Assembly (NCBI GenBank): GCA_016703785.1
Contig: JADJBM010000003.1
Span: forward strand, 1-64,000
DNA from: Betaproteobacteria bacterium
GTDB lineage: Bacteria; Pseudomonadota; Gammaproteobacteria; Burkholderiales; Rhodocyclaceae
Length of the DNA: 64,000 nt
Direction: 5' to 3'
Below, one piece after another: positions 45,812-55,366 of the stretch (the stretch's first letter is position 1; each line of letters opens with the position of its first letter). Position numbers and translations under genes: made by a program. The notes beneath the pieces were generated by a model that did no database searches, was not told the DNA's origin, and saw nothing but the letters and a program-made list of their open reading frames with translations.

Positions 45812-47443
45812 TCAGGCGGGGCCGCTACTATCGTGCTTCCTGCATCCATCCAGAATGTCCAGTCCGGGCTTGTAATGGGTGCTCTGGACTTCAAATAATC
45901 CGAGGAGGGTGTGGAACAGGTGGTCATGGGTGAATCGCTGATGGCGTTTCCGCGCAATGGAAGGCAGATCCAGTTCCTTGAAACCGCTGCCGAACCAGAG
46001 AATGGCCGGCACATGCAACTGGCTGTCGGGCGCAATGGCGCGGGGGAGGCCATGCAGATAGACGCCGCCTTCGCCGAGCGATTCGCCATGGTCGCTCAGG
46101 TAGAACAGCGCAGTCTCGAAGTGCTTGTCGTTCCGTTTCAGCAGTTCGACCGCCTTGCCCAGGAAGTGATCGGTGTAGAGGATGGCGTTGTCGTAGGCAT
46201 TGCCGATCTCCTCCCTGCTGCACTGGCTCAAATCCTTGTGCCGACAGACAGGCCGATGCCTTTCGAACTCCGCCGGATAGCGCTTGTAGTAGGCAGGACC
46301 GTGGTTGCCCATCTGGTGAAGGACGATGAGGATATCCCCCTCGGGATGGCGGTCGATATGCTCCTGCAACGGCACCAGCATGCCCTCGTCGCGGCATTCG
46401 CTGTCGCACACGGTATTGTTCTCGGGGGACCTGTAGTTCCGGTAGGGAACCCGCACGGCGACGCCCTTCGAATCGGAGTTGTTGTCCAGCCAAAGGACGT
46501 TGACGCCAGCACGTTGCAGTATGTCGAGCAGATTTTCTTCGCTGCCGGTATTTTTCAGGTTGAATCGGCCCATGCCGTATGGCGAAAACATGCAGGGCAC
46601 GGAGACGGCGGTGGAGGTGCCGCAGGACCAGAAGTTGCTCAGGCTGATGGCCTGGGCTTCCTTCAGGCGCGGAGTGGTATCCCGCTCATAACCATTGATC
46701 GAGAGGCGATCCGCCCGCGCGGTTTCGCCGACCACGAGGATGACCAGTTCCCTGTGCTTGTCGCCCTTGTCGATGCGCGCATCCGGGGCAACGACGGCGA
46801 TTTGCGTTTTACCGGCCGGTTGCTTCCCGCCGCCGATGAACTTGATGGATGAAACCAGAAAATAGGCGGGATTGGCATACGATCGCAGGGACTTGTGCGC
46901 GCGTATGAACGAGGCGTAGAAGCTGCCGAAGGCCATCACCATGACCACGATTGCGAGCATGCACAGTCCAAGCAGCTTGGCCCGGGCCGTCAATTCATGC
47001 CGCCATCCCTGCCAGCGCAGCGGAGTGCGCCAGATCAGGAAGGAGGGCAGGACGCCCAGCAGGACGAAATAGGCCAGGAGCTTGAGGGTGATCAGGTCGG
47101 CCGCCTCGCTCGCGTTGGTCTGAACGACGTTCGTCAGCATTTCATCGCTGATGACGACGCCGAAACTGTCCGTGAAGTAGGCGGTGAGCGAGGAAACCAG
47201 CAGGGTCAGCATCAGGACGGGCTTGGTCAGGCGACCCAGGGCCACGCCGCCGATCAGAATGACATTCACCGCAAAGAATGCCAGGGCGAGCGACGCCAGG
47301 GCAGGAATGTTGCTGCCGCTGGGCGGAAAGGCATGCAGGACATTCGAGAAGAAGGTGGCATTGCCGCCGGCCACCAGCAGAAAACCGGCCAGCAGGAGCA
47401 GGGTGTTCCTGCTGACTTCCGTTTTCAAAATCTGAATACGCAT
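45812..47443 (-). CDS. eptA: Lipid A phosphoethanolamine transferase EptA-type
   Basis: 543 residues of the EptA/MCR family, which adds phosphoethanolamine to lipid A phosphates. About five membrane helices occupy residues 1-190, then the periplasmic sulfatase-fold domain. The catalytic Thr is in CGTSTAVSVPCMFS (about 277). Zinc ligands are in VVGETARADRLSI and YLSDHGESLGE. Cys pairs for periplasmic disulfides are present (VCDSECRDEG, CRHKDLSQCS). The start is 10 bp after the stop of the upstream sulfatase-fold gene with GAGG in between, so it is co-translated in the same operon, under the two-component system upstream. Confidence 0.93.
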   Translation of the reverse strand: MRIQILKTEVSRNTLLLLAGFLLVAGGNATFFSNVLHAFPPSGSNIPALASLALAFFAVNVILIGGVALGRLTKPVLMLTLLVSSLTAYFTDSFGVVISDEMLTNVVQTNASEAADLITLKLLAYFVLLGVLPSFLIWRTPLRWQGWRHELTARAKLLGLCMLAIVVMVMAFGSFYASFIRAHKSLRSYANPAYFLVSSIKFIGGGKQPAGKTQIAVVAPDARIDKGDKHRELVILVVGETARADRLSINGYERDTTPRLKEAQAISLSNFWSCGTSTAVSVPCMFSPYGMGRFNLKNTGSEENLLDILQRAGVNVLWLDNNSDSKGVAVRVPYRNYRSPENNTVCDSECRDEGMLVPLQEHIDRHPEGDILIVLHQMGNHGPAYYKRYPAEFERHRPVCRHKDLSQCSREEIGNAYDNAILYTDHFLGKAVELLKRNDKHFETALFYLSDHGESLGEGGVYLHGLPRAIAPDSQLHVPAILWFGSGFKELDLPSIARKRHQRFTHDHLFHTLLGLFEVQSTHYKPGLDILDGCRKHDSSGPA

Positions 47444-47453
47444 GTGGATGGCC

Positions 47454-49343
47454 TCAGTTCGCGAAGCGCCGGCTTTCCCTGATCACCTCGTCGATGCGTC
47501 CCTGGTATTGCCCGATGACTTGTGCCTTGGCCTCGCGGAGCACCGGTGCGTCTCGCGCGTCTGTGACCGTGTAGCGGAAGAAGTCGCCCGAGGTATACGG
47601 GAAGGTGATCTTGTAGCGGTCGTCGATGATGCCGATGTAGTCGTATTCGCCCACCACGAAATAGTCGGAAGCCGGCGCGAACAGGGTATTGGCCGAGCTA
47701 TAGCTGCGGGGATCCTGCCGCACGCCGAGTTCCCCCAGCAGGGAAGGCGAGATCTGCAGATGCGTGGTCCGGTGCTTGACTACTGCGGGCGCACGACCGG
47801 GAATATGCAGGACCAGTGGAACGCGAATCTGTTCTTCGGGGAACGTGCGTCCATGGCCGTGTCCCCAGTGCCCCTTCTCCATGAATTCCTCGCCATGATC
47901 CCCCGTGAAGAGCACGATGGTGTTGCCAAGCATGCCGCTTCGTTCCAGGTAATCGAGCAGGCGGCCGACTTCCCGGTCGATGTGATGGGCCGCATTGACA
48001 TAGCGGGCATGGATCTGCTTCACGTTCTCCTGCAGGTTCATGTTGATGTAGTTCAAATCCTTCTGGTAGTCGTCGAGCAGCGCGGTATCTTCGGGGAAGG
48101 TGTAGGGTGCATGGGTCGACTCGAAGAACATGAAACCGAAGAACGGGCGCTGGCGGTCGCGCTGGTCCAGCTTGGCGATGATGTCGGTGATGTTCTGGCT
48201 ATCCCGCTTCCACGGGACGCCCGATTTCACTTCCTGCAGGTACTGCTCGGGAATGCCCGTGAACAGCGTGTGCCGCAGTTCCGGGTAGTCGAAGCTCTGG
48301 CTCGTATGCAGTGCGAGCTGATAGTTCTTCGACCTGATGAACTCCATCAGGGCTGGGGCGATGCGCTGGCGCTCGAAGCTGTACCAGTAGGGGGCGTAGA
48401 TGCCGTAGAACATGGAAAACAGTCCCATGCGGGTACGGTTGCCGCCGCTGTAATGCTGTTCGAATCTCGTCGACTTCGTGGAGAGCTTCCATAGATTTGG
48501 AGTAATTTTCGGATCGAGCAGGTCCCAGCGGAAGGATTCGCCGACCAGCATGATGATGTTCGGATAGGATTTCAGCGGAGTCGACTGCAGTTCCTTAGAG
48601 GGATAGTTGACGGTTCCGCCGGCGATGCGCAGGTTCGATAGGGCGGTGCGCTTGATGCCCATGCGCTTGAAAAGGGTGGTGGCGCTTGTGTGCAGGCGAA
48701 AGGGAATGGCTTCGGCGGCCTGCAGGTAATCCTCCTGGCCGGTATACGTGCTGTAGGCGAAGACGCCTTCCGTGGTCAGGAAGGCAAGCAATGCAATGCT
48801 GGTCATGGCCATCAGCACGCGCCGGGACAACAGGCGGCGGCCTTGCTGGCGGCGATGGAGCAACCAAAGCACAATCGCGGTGGCCATGAAGAAAAATCCG
48901 ACCTGGAGGGCAACGGTTCGCAGGGTGGAATCCGTGGCGCCCAAGGCGGCGATGCCGCCAGGCGTGGTCAGCAGGTTCCAGACGAAGCTGTTGAAGTGAT
49001 ACTCGTACAGTCCGTAGATGCGGTAATCGGCATAGATGCACAACAAGGTCAGCGTGCCGCCAACATAGGCAAAGGCATAGGCCAGCGCCGTTCGCCATCC
49101 TGATTCCGAGGAGTCGGATCTGACCACCCGGAGGGTCAAGGCAGTGATCGAAAATGGGACCAGCGTATAGAGGAACGCATAGCCAATCGTCGAGAAGGCG
49201 AGGAATGCCTTGCCCGACAGGGAATCCGCACTGGCATATCGCCAGAACAGGGCCATCATTGCAATAATCGCCAGGTACAGGATTGCGAAATAGGGCCGCA
49301 GAACGCCGTCGAGCCGGCGGGAAGTGTCAGGGCCTGTTCTCAT
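47454..49343 (-). CDS. YejM/DUF3413-like membrane sulfatase-fold protein
   Basis: 629 residues. Five or six membrane helices fill the first about 200 residues, with NSFVWNLLTTPGGIAALGA in a loop; the rest is a periplasmic alkaline-phosphatase-fold domain (MLVGESFRWDLLDPKITPNL, SGGNRTRMGLFSMFYGIYAP, FFESTHAPYTFPE, GDHGEEFMEKGHWGHGHG). This is the layout of YejM (PbgA/LapC) and related sulfatase-like transferases that sense or modify lipid A and cardiolipin. A second homologue lies at 52079. The two share these motifs nearly word for word, so they are paralogues. Confidence 0.85.
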   Translation of the reverse strand: MRTGPDTSRRLDGVLRPYFAILYLAIIAMMALFWRYASADSLSGKAFLAFSTIGYAFLYTLVPFSITALTLRVVRSDSSESGWRTALAYAFAYVGGTLTLLCIYADYRIYGLYEYHFNSFVWNLLTTPGGIAALGATDSTLRTVALQVGFFFMATAIVLWLLHRRQQGRRLLSRRVLMAMTSIALLAFLTTEGVFAYSTYTGQEDYLQAAEAIPFRLHTSATTLFKRMGIKRTALSNLRIAGGTVNYPSKELQSTPLKSYPNIIMLVGESFRWDLLDPKITPNLWKLSTKSTRFEQHYSGGNRTRMGLFSMFYGIYAPYWYSFERQRIAPALMEFIRSKNYQLALHTSQSFDYPELRHTLFTGIPEQYLQEVKSGVPWKRDSQNITDIIAKLDQRDRQRPFFGFMFFESTHAPYTFPEDTALLDDYQKDLNYINMNLQENVKQIHARYVNAAHHIDREVGRLLDYLERSGMLGNTIVLFTGDHGEEFMEKGHWGHGHGRTFPEEQIRVPLVLHIPGRAPAVVKHRTTHLQISPSLLGELGVRQDPRSYSSANTLFAPASDYFVVGEYDYIGIIDDRYKITFPYTSGDFFRYTVTDARDAPVLREAKAQVIGQYQGRIDEVIRESRRFAN

Positions 49344-49350
49344 TCAGCAC
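49328..49350 (-). repeat. Second copy of the 15270 repeat arm
   Basis: CAGGGCCTGTTCTCATTCAG plus CAC here matches the reverse complement of 15270-15291 with one mismatch over 22 bp. Here it overlaps the start codon region of the sulfatase-fold gene (MRTGPDTS), so it shapes the translation start of that gene. Confidence 0.55.
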
Positions 49351-49374
49351 CTGGCGATGGGGTCATGCGGATCC

Positions 49375-49962
49375 TCACAGTTCAAATTTGCGCAGGACGG
49401 CTATCCGCCGCGCCGAACACAGGGGCAGGAAGTCGAAGCGGCCGACGAGGCGGAATCCCGCCGCCGCCAAATCCTTCTGGCATGGGCCGAAATGATCGGC
49501 CCTGATGGCGAGGATCACGGTGTCGCGCGTGACGCGGTGCAGTTCGCGCAGGAACGCCGTCCGCCGGTTGTTCTCGTCGAGGGACCGCATGCAGAACACG
49601 CAATCAACGGCCCCATCCGGGAGGCTGACAGCCAATGCGGTGGCTTGCATCACGCGAATGCGCTCGCGCTGCGGCAGGGGGTGTCGCAGCAGTCTTGCCT
49701 CGAGCTGGGCGGGGGAATCAGCGGCGGCGATGATCACCCGGCTGGGGTGCTCGGCCAGCACAGGCCAGTAAAGCCCGGTGACGCGAGACAGGTCCAGCAC
49801 CAGCGTCGGTTCGCCGGCCAGTTCCAGCGTCTTGCGGATGAGCTGTTTCTCCCGCCAAAGTTCCAGTCGACGGACAAGCCGGCCAAGGTGCCGGCGCGGC
49901 AGGGCAAGGTCATCCCCGTCCGCGAAGGACAAGGTGATTGGCGAGGAACCGGAATCGGGCAT
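49375..49962 (-). CDS. Class I SAM-dependent methyltransferase-like protein
   Basis: 195 residues. The segments LVLDLSRVTGLYWPVLAEHP, VIIAAADSPAQLEARLL, ATALAVSLPDGAVDCVFCMR and HRVTRDTVILAIRADHFGPC follow the order of a class I methyltransferase (motifs I, II, post-I, III). The first glycine-rich loop is degenerate (DLSRVTG), so SAM binding is uncertain. The operon position between the kinase and the YejM-like gene suggests an envelope lipid or sugar substrate. Confidence 0.7.
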   Translation of the reverse strand: MPDSGSSPITLSFADGDDLALPRRHLGRLVRRLELWREKQLIRKTLELAGEPTLVLDLSRVTGLYWPVLAEHPSRVIIAAADSPAQLEARLLRHPLPQRERIRVMQATALAVSLPDGAVDCVFCMRSLDENNRRTAFLRELHRVTRDTVILAIRADHFGPCQKDLAAAGFRLVGRFDFLPLCSARRIAVLRKFEL

Positions 49963-50044
49963 GAGGGGCGGTCTGTGAGATCGACTGCCGCGCACTGTAG
50001 GCGCCGCCCCGTGACCGCCGCGTCAAGCCGGCGTGAAAAAAGCG

Positions 50045-51319
50045 TCAATCCGGAGAAAAGTCCACGCGGAACTCGCAGCCGCCGTTCTTGCTTTCTTCCA
50101 GGCGGATGCGCCAGCCCTGGCGCTGGCAGATGCGCTGCACCAGCGACAGGCCCAGCCCGAGGCCGTCACCGCGGCTGGCGTCGCCGCGCACGAAGGGCAG
50201 GAAAACCGCATCGCGCTGTTCGCGCGGGATGCCCACGCCTGAATCGCACACGCTGAAGCCGCCGTGGCGCAGCACCAGGCGGACGAAGCCGCGGTCGGTG
50301 TAGTGGATCGCGTTGCGCAGCAGGTTGGAGAGAATGGCGCGCAGCAGCGGTGCGGGATGGCGCGCCTCGTCCCCGCTCTCGACCAGCAGTGACAATTCCA
50401 GCCCGCGCGCTTCCGCCTCGCTGCGAAAGCGGCCGATCAGTTCGTCGGCAATCTGCTGCAGGCCGATCTCGCCGCCGTCTCCCAGAGACTGACTTTCGGG
50501 CGCGCGCGCCAGCTCCAGGAAGGTCGCCACCAGTTCGCGCATCTCCACGCAGGCCGCGAGGATGCGCCGCACCACGACCTCCTGGCGCGCATCAGGCATC
50601 CCCTGCGCGAGCATCAGGTCGCAGGAACTCTCGATCACCATGAGCGGCGTGCGCAGTTCGTGGCTGACGTCGCTGGTGAACAGGCGTTCGCGCTGCAGGG
50701 CCTGCCGCAGCTTGCCGAGGGCGGTGTCGAAAGCCGCGGCCAGCGTGCCGACTTCGTCGGGCGCATAGTCGGAAGCGAGCGGCGGCGCCAGCGGCAGGAG
50801 CTGTTCGCGGTGCTGCACCTGGCCGGCCAGTCGGGTGACCGGCGCGATCGCCCGCCGCGCGACCAGCCGGCCCAGGCCCCAGGCGAGGAGCACGCTGAGG
50901 AGGACGGCGAGCACGAGGAAATAGGAAATCACCTCCTCGAAGCGCTCGAATTCCTGCTGGTCCAGCACCAGTATGTAGCGGATGCCGTCCTCGTCGCGCA
51001 CCATCACGGGATATTCGCGTCCATTGCGCGGCATCTCGCCGAAGCCCGGTGCTGCGCCGTCGAGCCAGGTCGGCAACGCATCGCCGCCCGGCTCGCCGGC
51101 GATGAACAGTTCCATGTCCTGGTCGAGGTCGCTCGGCTTGCCCGCCTTGCGCTCCGCGATGATCGTGTCGAGGCGCTGCCGCAGCGCCGTCTCGGTGAGG
51201 AACTCCTCGGAAAAATTCATCGCCTGCATCAGCGCCAGCGAAAACAGGCTCGAGATGACCAGCGTCAGCAGGACGAAGGCGATGACGATGCGGCGCGCAA
51301 GACTGTGCCGTGCATTCAT
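50045..51319 (-). CDS. Sensor histidine kinase (PmrB/QseC-like)
   Basis: 424 residues. One membrane helix near 10-32 (ARRIVIAFVLLTLVISSLFS), a periplasmic sensor loop of about 120 residues, and a second helix near residue 140-165 are followed by HAMP, HisKA (SDVSHELRTPLMVIESSCDL) and HATPase (LSNLLRNAIHYTD, SGVGIPREQ, GDGLGLGLSLV). This is the canonical PmrB-type topology. The response regulator gene ends 25 bp upstream, so the pair is co-expressed. The sensor loop has many acidic residues (DLDQDMELFIAGEPGGD), consistent with cation or pH sensing, but this is inference. Confidence 0.9.
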   Translation of the reverse strand: MNARHSLARRIVIAFVLLTLVISSLFSLALMQAMNFSEEFLTETALRQRLDTIIAERKAGKPSDLDQDMELFIAGEPGGDALPTWLDGAAPGFGEMPRNGREYPVMVRDEDGIRYILVLDQQEFERFEEVISYFLVLAVLLSVLLAWGLGRLVARRAIAPVTRLAGQVQHREQLLPLAPPLASDYAPDEVGTLAAAFDTALGKLRQALQRERLFTSDVSHELRTPLMVIESSCDLMLAQGMPDARQEVVVRRILAACVEMRELVATFLELARAPESQSLGDGGEIGLQQIADELIGRFRSEAEARGLELSLLVESGDEARHPAPLLRAILSNLLRNAIHYTDRGFVRLVLRHGGFSVCDSGVGIPREQRDAVFLPFVRGDASRGDGLGLGLSLVQRICQRQGWRIRLEESKNGGCEFRVDFSPD

Positions 51320-51344
51320 TGACGGCCTGCCCCCCGGCCCCCTG

Positions 51345-52031
51345 TCATTTGTCGGCATCTGTCGTCTCGGCGAGGCGGAAACCGATGCCGGGGACGGTAT
51401 GCAGCAGCGGCCGCGGGAAGGGCTTGTCGATCTGCTGGCGCAGGTTGTGGATGTGGCTGCGCAGGCTGTCGCTGTCGGGCGGGGCATCGCCCCATAGCGC
51501 CGCTTCGAGGGCTTCGCGCGTGGCCACGGCGGGGCTCTTCTGCATGAGCACGGCCAGCAGTTTCAGGCCGGTCGGCCCGACCTTCAGGGGCTGGCCGGCG
51601 CGGGCGACTTCGAGCGTGTCGAGGTCGTAGGCGAGGTCGCCCACCTTGAGCAGGCGCCGTCCGCCGCCGCGGCTGCGCTTGAGCACCGCCTCGATGCGCG
51701 CCGCCAGTTCGGGCAGGGCGAAAGGCTTGGTGAGGTAGTCGTCGGCGCCGGTGCGAAAGCCCTGCAGGCGGTCGTCGAGCGCATCGCGCGCGGTAAGCAT
51801 GATCACCGGCGTGTCGCGCCGCTCGCCCTCGCGCAGGCGCTGGCAGAGGGCGTAGCCGTCCATGCCCGGCAGCATGACGTCGAGGACGATCAGGTCGTAG
51901 TGCTGCGTCGCCGCCAGGTGCAGCCCGGTGAGGCCGTCCTGCGCGCAATCCACCTCGTAGCCCTTGAGGGCGAAGTAGTCGGCCAGGTTGGCCAGGATGT
52001 CCCTGTTGTCTTCAACCACCAGCAAGCGCAT
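51345..52031 (-). CDS. OmpR-family response regulator
   Basis: 228 residues. The receiver domain (LLVVEDNRDILANL, phospho-acceptor Asp in LIVLDVMLPGMDGYAL, TKPFALPEL) is followed by the winged-helix effector domain (VGPTGLKLLAVLMQKSPA, SDSLRSHIHNLRQQIDKPF, TVPGIGFRLAE). It is the partner of the kinase starting at 51319. It may control eptA, as PmrA does in enterobacteria; no binding repeat was identified. Confidence 0.92.
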   Translation of the reverse strand: MRLLVVEDNRDILANLADYFALKGYEVDCAQDGLTGLHLAATQHYDLIVLDVMLPGMDGYALCQRLREGERRDTPVIMLTARDALDDRLQGFRTGADDYLTKPFALPELAARIEAVLKRSRGGGRRLLKVGDLAYDLDTLEVARAGQPLKVGPTGLKLLAVLMQKSPAVATREALEAALWGDAPPDSDSLRSHIHNLRQQIDKPFPRPLLHTVPGIGFRLAETTDADK

Positions 52032-52078
52032 CGCCGCCGAGTCCCCTTTCTTCAGCGGCAAGCCTACCACCGGTGCGG

Positions 52079-53962
52079 TCAGGATTGTTGCTGGCGGGTG
52101 AAGCGCGTCAGGTTGGCCATGATCTCCATCATGGCCGCGCGGATCGCCTTGAGCGCGGCGGATGAGTCGACCAGGGGACGATCGTCGCCGTCGGTGACTT
52201 CGTTGCGTGCGGCACCGAGGGCGTTGATCGGGAAGGAGACCTTGAAGTCGTTGCCGATATAGGCGATGCGGTTCCAGTCGGCGGCGACCGCGTAGTCGCG
52301 GTGGAAATCCGGCGCCAGCAGGTCATAGCCGCTGGCGTAATCGGCCGGCGGGTTCTTCACGCCGAGCAGCGGCATCAGCGTGGCGGGGAGGTCGAGGTGG
52401 CTGGTGATGCCTTGCACGACCCGCGGCGCCTGGCCGGGCACGCGGATCACCGCCGGCGTGCCGGTCTGGAAGCGGTTGAATTCGGCGCTGTGGCCCCAGC
52501 GGCCGCGCTCCATGAACTCCTCGCCGTGGTCGCCCAGCACGATGACGACGGTTTTTTCGAGCAGGCCCCTGGCCTTGAGGTGATCGACGACCCGCCCGAT
52601 CTGCGCGTCGATGTGATGGGCGGCGTTGATGTAGCGGTTCTTGATCGGTTCGATGTCCTTGTTGAAATCGGCGGTGAGGTAATTGAAATCCTCCAGGTAG
52701 GGCCGGGCGATGGCCGCCTGTTCGGGGAAATCGTAGGGGGCATGGGTCGACTCGAAGAACATGTAGGTCATGAACGGCCGGGCCGGATCGCGCCGGTCGA
52801 TGAAGGAGAGGATGTCGTCGATGTTCTTCGCGTCGCGCTGCCAGGGCGGCGCGCCGCCCTCCAGCGCATGCATGTCCTGCGGCCGCATGTTGGCGAAGAT
52901 CGTCTTGTCGAAGGCCGGGTAGGTGAAGCGCTGGCTGGTGTTGAGGCTGAACTGGTAATTCTGCTGCTGCAGCACGTCCATCAGCACCGGCGCACGCCGC
53001 GCCGCATGCATGGGAAACCAGTTGTTGCCGTAGAGGCCGTAGAACATGGAGAAGACGCCCATCTGCGTCAGGTTGCCGCCGCTGAAATGCTTTTCCAGGC
53101 GCAGGGCATCGTTCGAGAAGTCCCACAGCCGCGGCATGATCTTCGCGTCGAGCATGTCGAAGCGCAGGGACTCGGCGACCAGCCAGACGATGTTCAGCGG
53201 CGCCGAAGGCGCTTCCACGCGCAGCGGCGCCAGCGGGTAGGCGAGGCGGCCTACCTTCACGCCCAGCCCCGCGTCCTGCGCCTACGCCGAGTCGATGCCG
53301 AGGCTTTTGGCCAGCTTGCGGAAGGTGAGGGGCCGATAGAGCGGGTAGTGCTCGCTGGCGAAGAGGATCGGCTGGAAGTTGGTCGCCGCGCTGTAGGCGT
53401 AGGCCACCCGTTCGCCGGTGCTCAGCAGGGCCACGGCCAGCATCACCCAGCGCCAGCGGACGCGCGCGGTCCAGCGGCCGAGGCCGTCGCGCCGCACCAC
53501 CCAGGCGTAGGCCGTGGCCTGCGCCGCCAGCAGGGCAAGGACGACGAGCCCGGCCGCGATCTGCGTGCCCAGGCTGGCGCCGAGGGCGGCGATGCCGCCC
53601 GGCGTGAACACCAGGTCCACCACGAAGCCGTTGATGTGGAAGCCGTACATGCTGCGAATGAGGTGGTCGGCCAACAGCAGCGTCTGCGTCAGTCCGACGA
53701 GGCCGATGGCGAGGAGCGCGATCAGCGCAGGCGCGGCCTTCGGCAGGGCGCGCGACAGCAGCGGACGCAACAGGTGGACAACGAGCAGCGCGGGCAGCAG
53801 GTAGAGGAAGGCGTAACTCAACGTGGCGGCGAACGCCCAGCCGGCTACGGCAGGCTCGGCGAACGGGCGAATGCCCTGTAGCCCCGCCACCTGGACCACG
53901 GCGAAGAGCCAGGAAATCAGGAAGTAGCGGTTGAGTTGCCGGGCGGACGGTAGAACGGGCAT
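52079..53962 (-). pseudogene. Second YejM-like membrane sulfatase-fold protein, in-frame amber stop
   Basis: 627 codons in one frame, broken by a TAG at 53282-53284. Before it are five or six membrane helices (FLISWLFAVVQVAGLQGI to NGFVVDLVFTPGGIAALGAS). After it is the periplasmic domain (WLVAESLRFDMLDAK, SGGNLTQMGVFSMFYGLYG, FFESTHAPYDFPE, GDHGEEFMERGRWGH). The reading frame does not change across the TAG and the order matches the intact paralogue at 47454. A GTG at 53260 could restart translation, but would lack the membrane part. Either a substitution or a true nonsense mutation is possible. It begins the cluster that runs to eptA. Confidence 0.8.
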
Positions 53963-54062
53963 GGCATGGCTCCGAGGGTGAACGGGCCATACCGTAGCAA
54001 GCGGGCCGTCAAGGCCGGCTCAAGGCGACGTGAAAAAAACGTGAAGACTGCCGGAAGAGGAA

Positions 54063-54476
54063 CTACTTGGCGAACAGCCGCTCAGGATCGCTGAAGGCCT
54101 TGAACTCCAGTGCGTTGCCGAAGGGGTCCATGAGGAACATCGTTGCCTGTTCGCCCGGCTGGCCCTTGAAGCGCACATAGGGCTCGATGACGAACTCCAT
54201 GCCGGCGGCGCGGAAGCGCTCGGCGAGGCGCATCCATTCCTCCATCGGCAGCACCAGGCCGAAGTGGCGCACCGGCACCTGCTTGCCGTCGACGCTGTTG
54301 GTGGGGTCGTCCGTGCCCGTGCGCTTGACCAGGTGGGCGACGATCTGATGGCCGCGGAAGTTGAAATCCACCCATTCGTCCGAGCTGCGTCCTTCCGGGC
54401 AGCCGAGGAACTTGCCGTAGAACTCCCGCGCGCGGGCGAGATCGGTGACGGGGAAAGCAAGGTGGAACGGAACCAT
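54063..54476 (-). CDS. VOC (glyoxalase/bleomycin-resistance) family protein
   Basis: 137 residues. Two beta-alpha-beta-beta-beta modules are seen; MVPFHLAFPVTDLARAREFY, WVDFNFRGHQIVAHL, RHFGLVLPMEEWMRLAERF and MFLMDPFGNALEFKAFSD carry the metal-ligand His and Glu positions of the VOC fold. It is similar to the DUF-type dioxygenase-like VOC proteins with FxxD near the start. Substrate unknown. Confidence 0.88.
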   Translation of the reverse strand: MVPFHLAFPVTDLARAREFYGKFLGCPEGRSSDEWVDFNFRGHQIVAHLVKRTGTDDPTNSVDGKQVPVRHFGLVLPMEEWMRLAERFRAAGMEFVIEPYVRFKGQPGEQATMFLMDPFGNALEFKAFSDPERLFAK

Positions 54477-54570
54477 GCATGTCTCCTTCGGGCGGTTGCC
54501 TCCCGCTCTGGGGCGGGTCGGGCGGGCTAGTACCCCAGAATCAACAGCGGGCACCAGTTTGCCATAGACC

Positions 54571-55239
54571 CTAGGCCGCGGCTACTGGCCCCGGCCACGG
54601 GATGACGTAGAACAGCACGGCGAAGAAGTGCAGCGCCGCGCCGGCCAGCACGAAGCCGTGCCAGATGGCGTGGTTGTAGGGCAGGCGGCGCCATTTGTAA
54701 AAAATCACGCCGGACGTGTAGGCCAGTCCGCCGGCGGCGAGAAGCACCAGGCCGCCCGTGCCGACATGATCGAGCATCGGTTGGGTGGCGACCACCACGG
54801 CCCAGCCCATGGCGATGTAGATCGACACCACCAGGCCATGCAGCCGGCCCTTCAAAACCAGTCGCAGCACGATGCCGATCAAAGTCAGCGTCCAGATGAC
54901 GGCGAAGAGCGACCAACCCCATGGTCCGCGCAGGTTCACCAGCATGAAGGGCGTGTAAGTACCGGCGATGAGCAGGAAGATGGCGGAATGGTCCAATGCG
55001 CGCAGTGCGTGCTTGGCGCGCTCGATGCGAACGCTGTGATACAGGGTGGAGGTGGTGAAGCAAATGATCAGCGCCGCGCCGAAGATGCTGCAGCTCACCA
55101 CGTGCCAGACGTCGCCGTTGCGTGTGGCAAAGGCCACCAGCACGACCAGGCCGACGATGGCCAGCACGATGCCGATGCCGTGCGTGAGGCTGTTGGCGAT
55201 TTCCTCGCGCAGGGTGTAGCTGGGCAGGGCGGGAAGCAT
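54571..55239 (-). CDS. Hemolysin III family membrane protein (YqfA-like)
   Basis: 222 residues with about seven membrane helices. The progestin/adipoQ-like fold signatures are seen: EIANSLTHGIGIVLAIVGL, CFTTSTLYHSVRIERAKHA, ALDHSAIFLLIAGTYTPFML and NHAIWHGFVLAGAALHF, with conserved His and Asp residues (TLYHS, LDHSAI, HAIWH) in the metal site. It is divergent from plsB. Role in bacteria is not established. Confidence 0.92.
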   Translation of the reverse strand: MLPALPSYTLREEIANSLTHGIGIVLAIVGLVVLVAFATRNGDVWHVVSCSIFGAALIICFTTSTLYHSVRIERAKHALRALDHSAIFLLIAGTYTPFMLVNLRGPWGWSLFAVIWTLTLIGIVLRLVLKGRLHGLVVSIYIAMGWAVVVATQPMLDHVGTGGLVLLAAGGLAYTSGVIFYKWRRLPYNHAIWHGFVLAGAALHFFAVLFYVIPWPGPVAAA

Positions 55240-55366
55240 GGTCGCGGAAACCTTCCGGGCGGGGCAGTAATGGGAGGTTGAAAGTATACTCCCCGTCAAA
55301 CCAATCCTGATTAGAGGAAACCGCCCAATCTTCCTCCGGGCTCACCGGGGCGCCCCCGGACACGAC

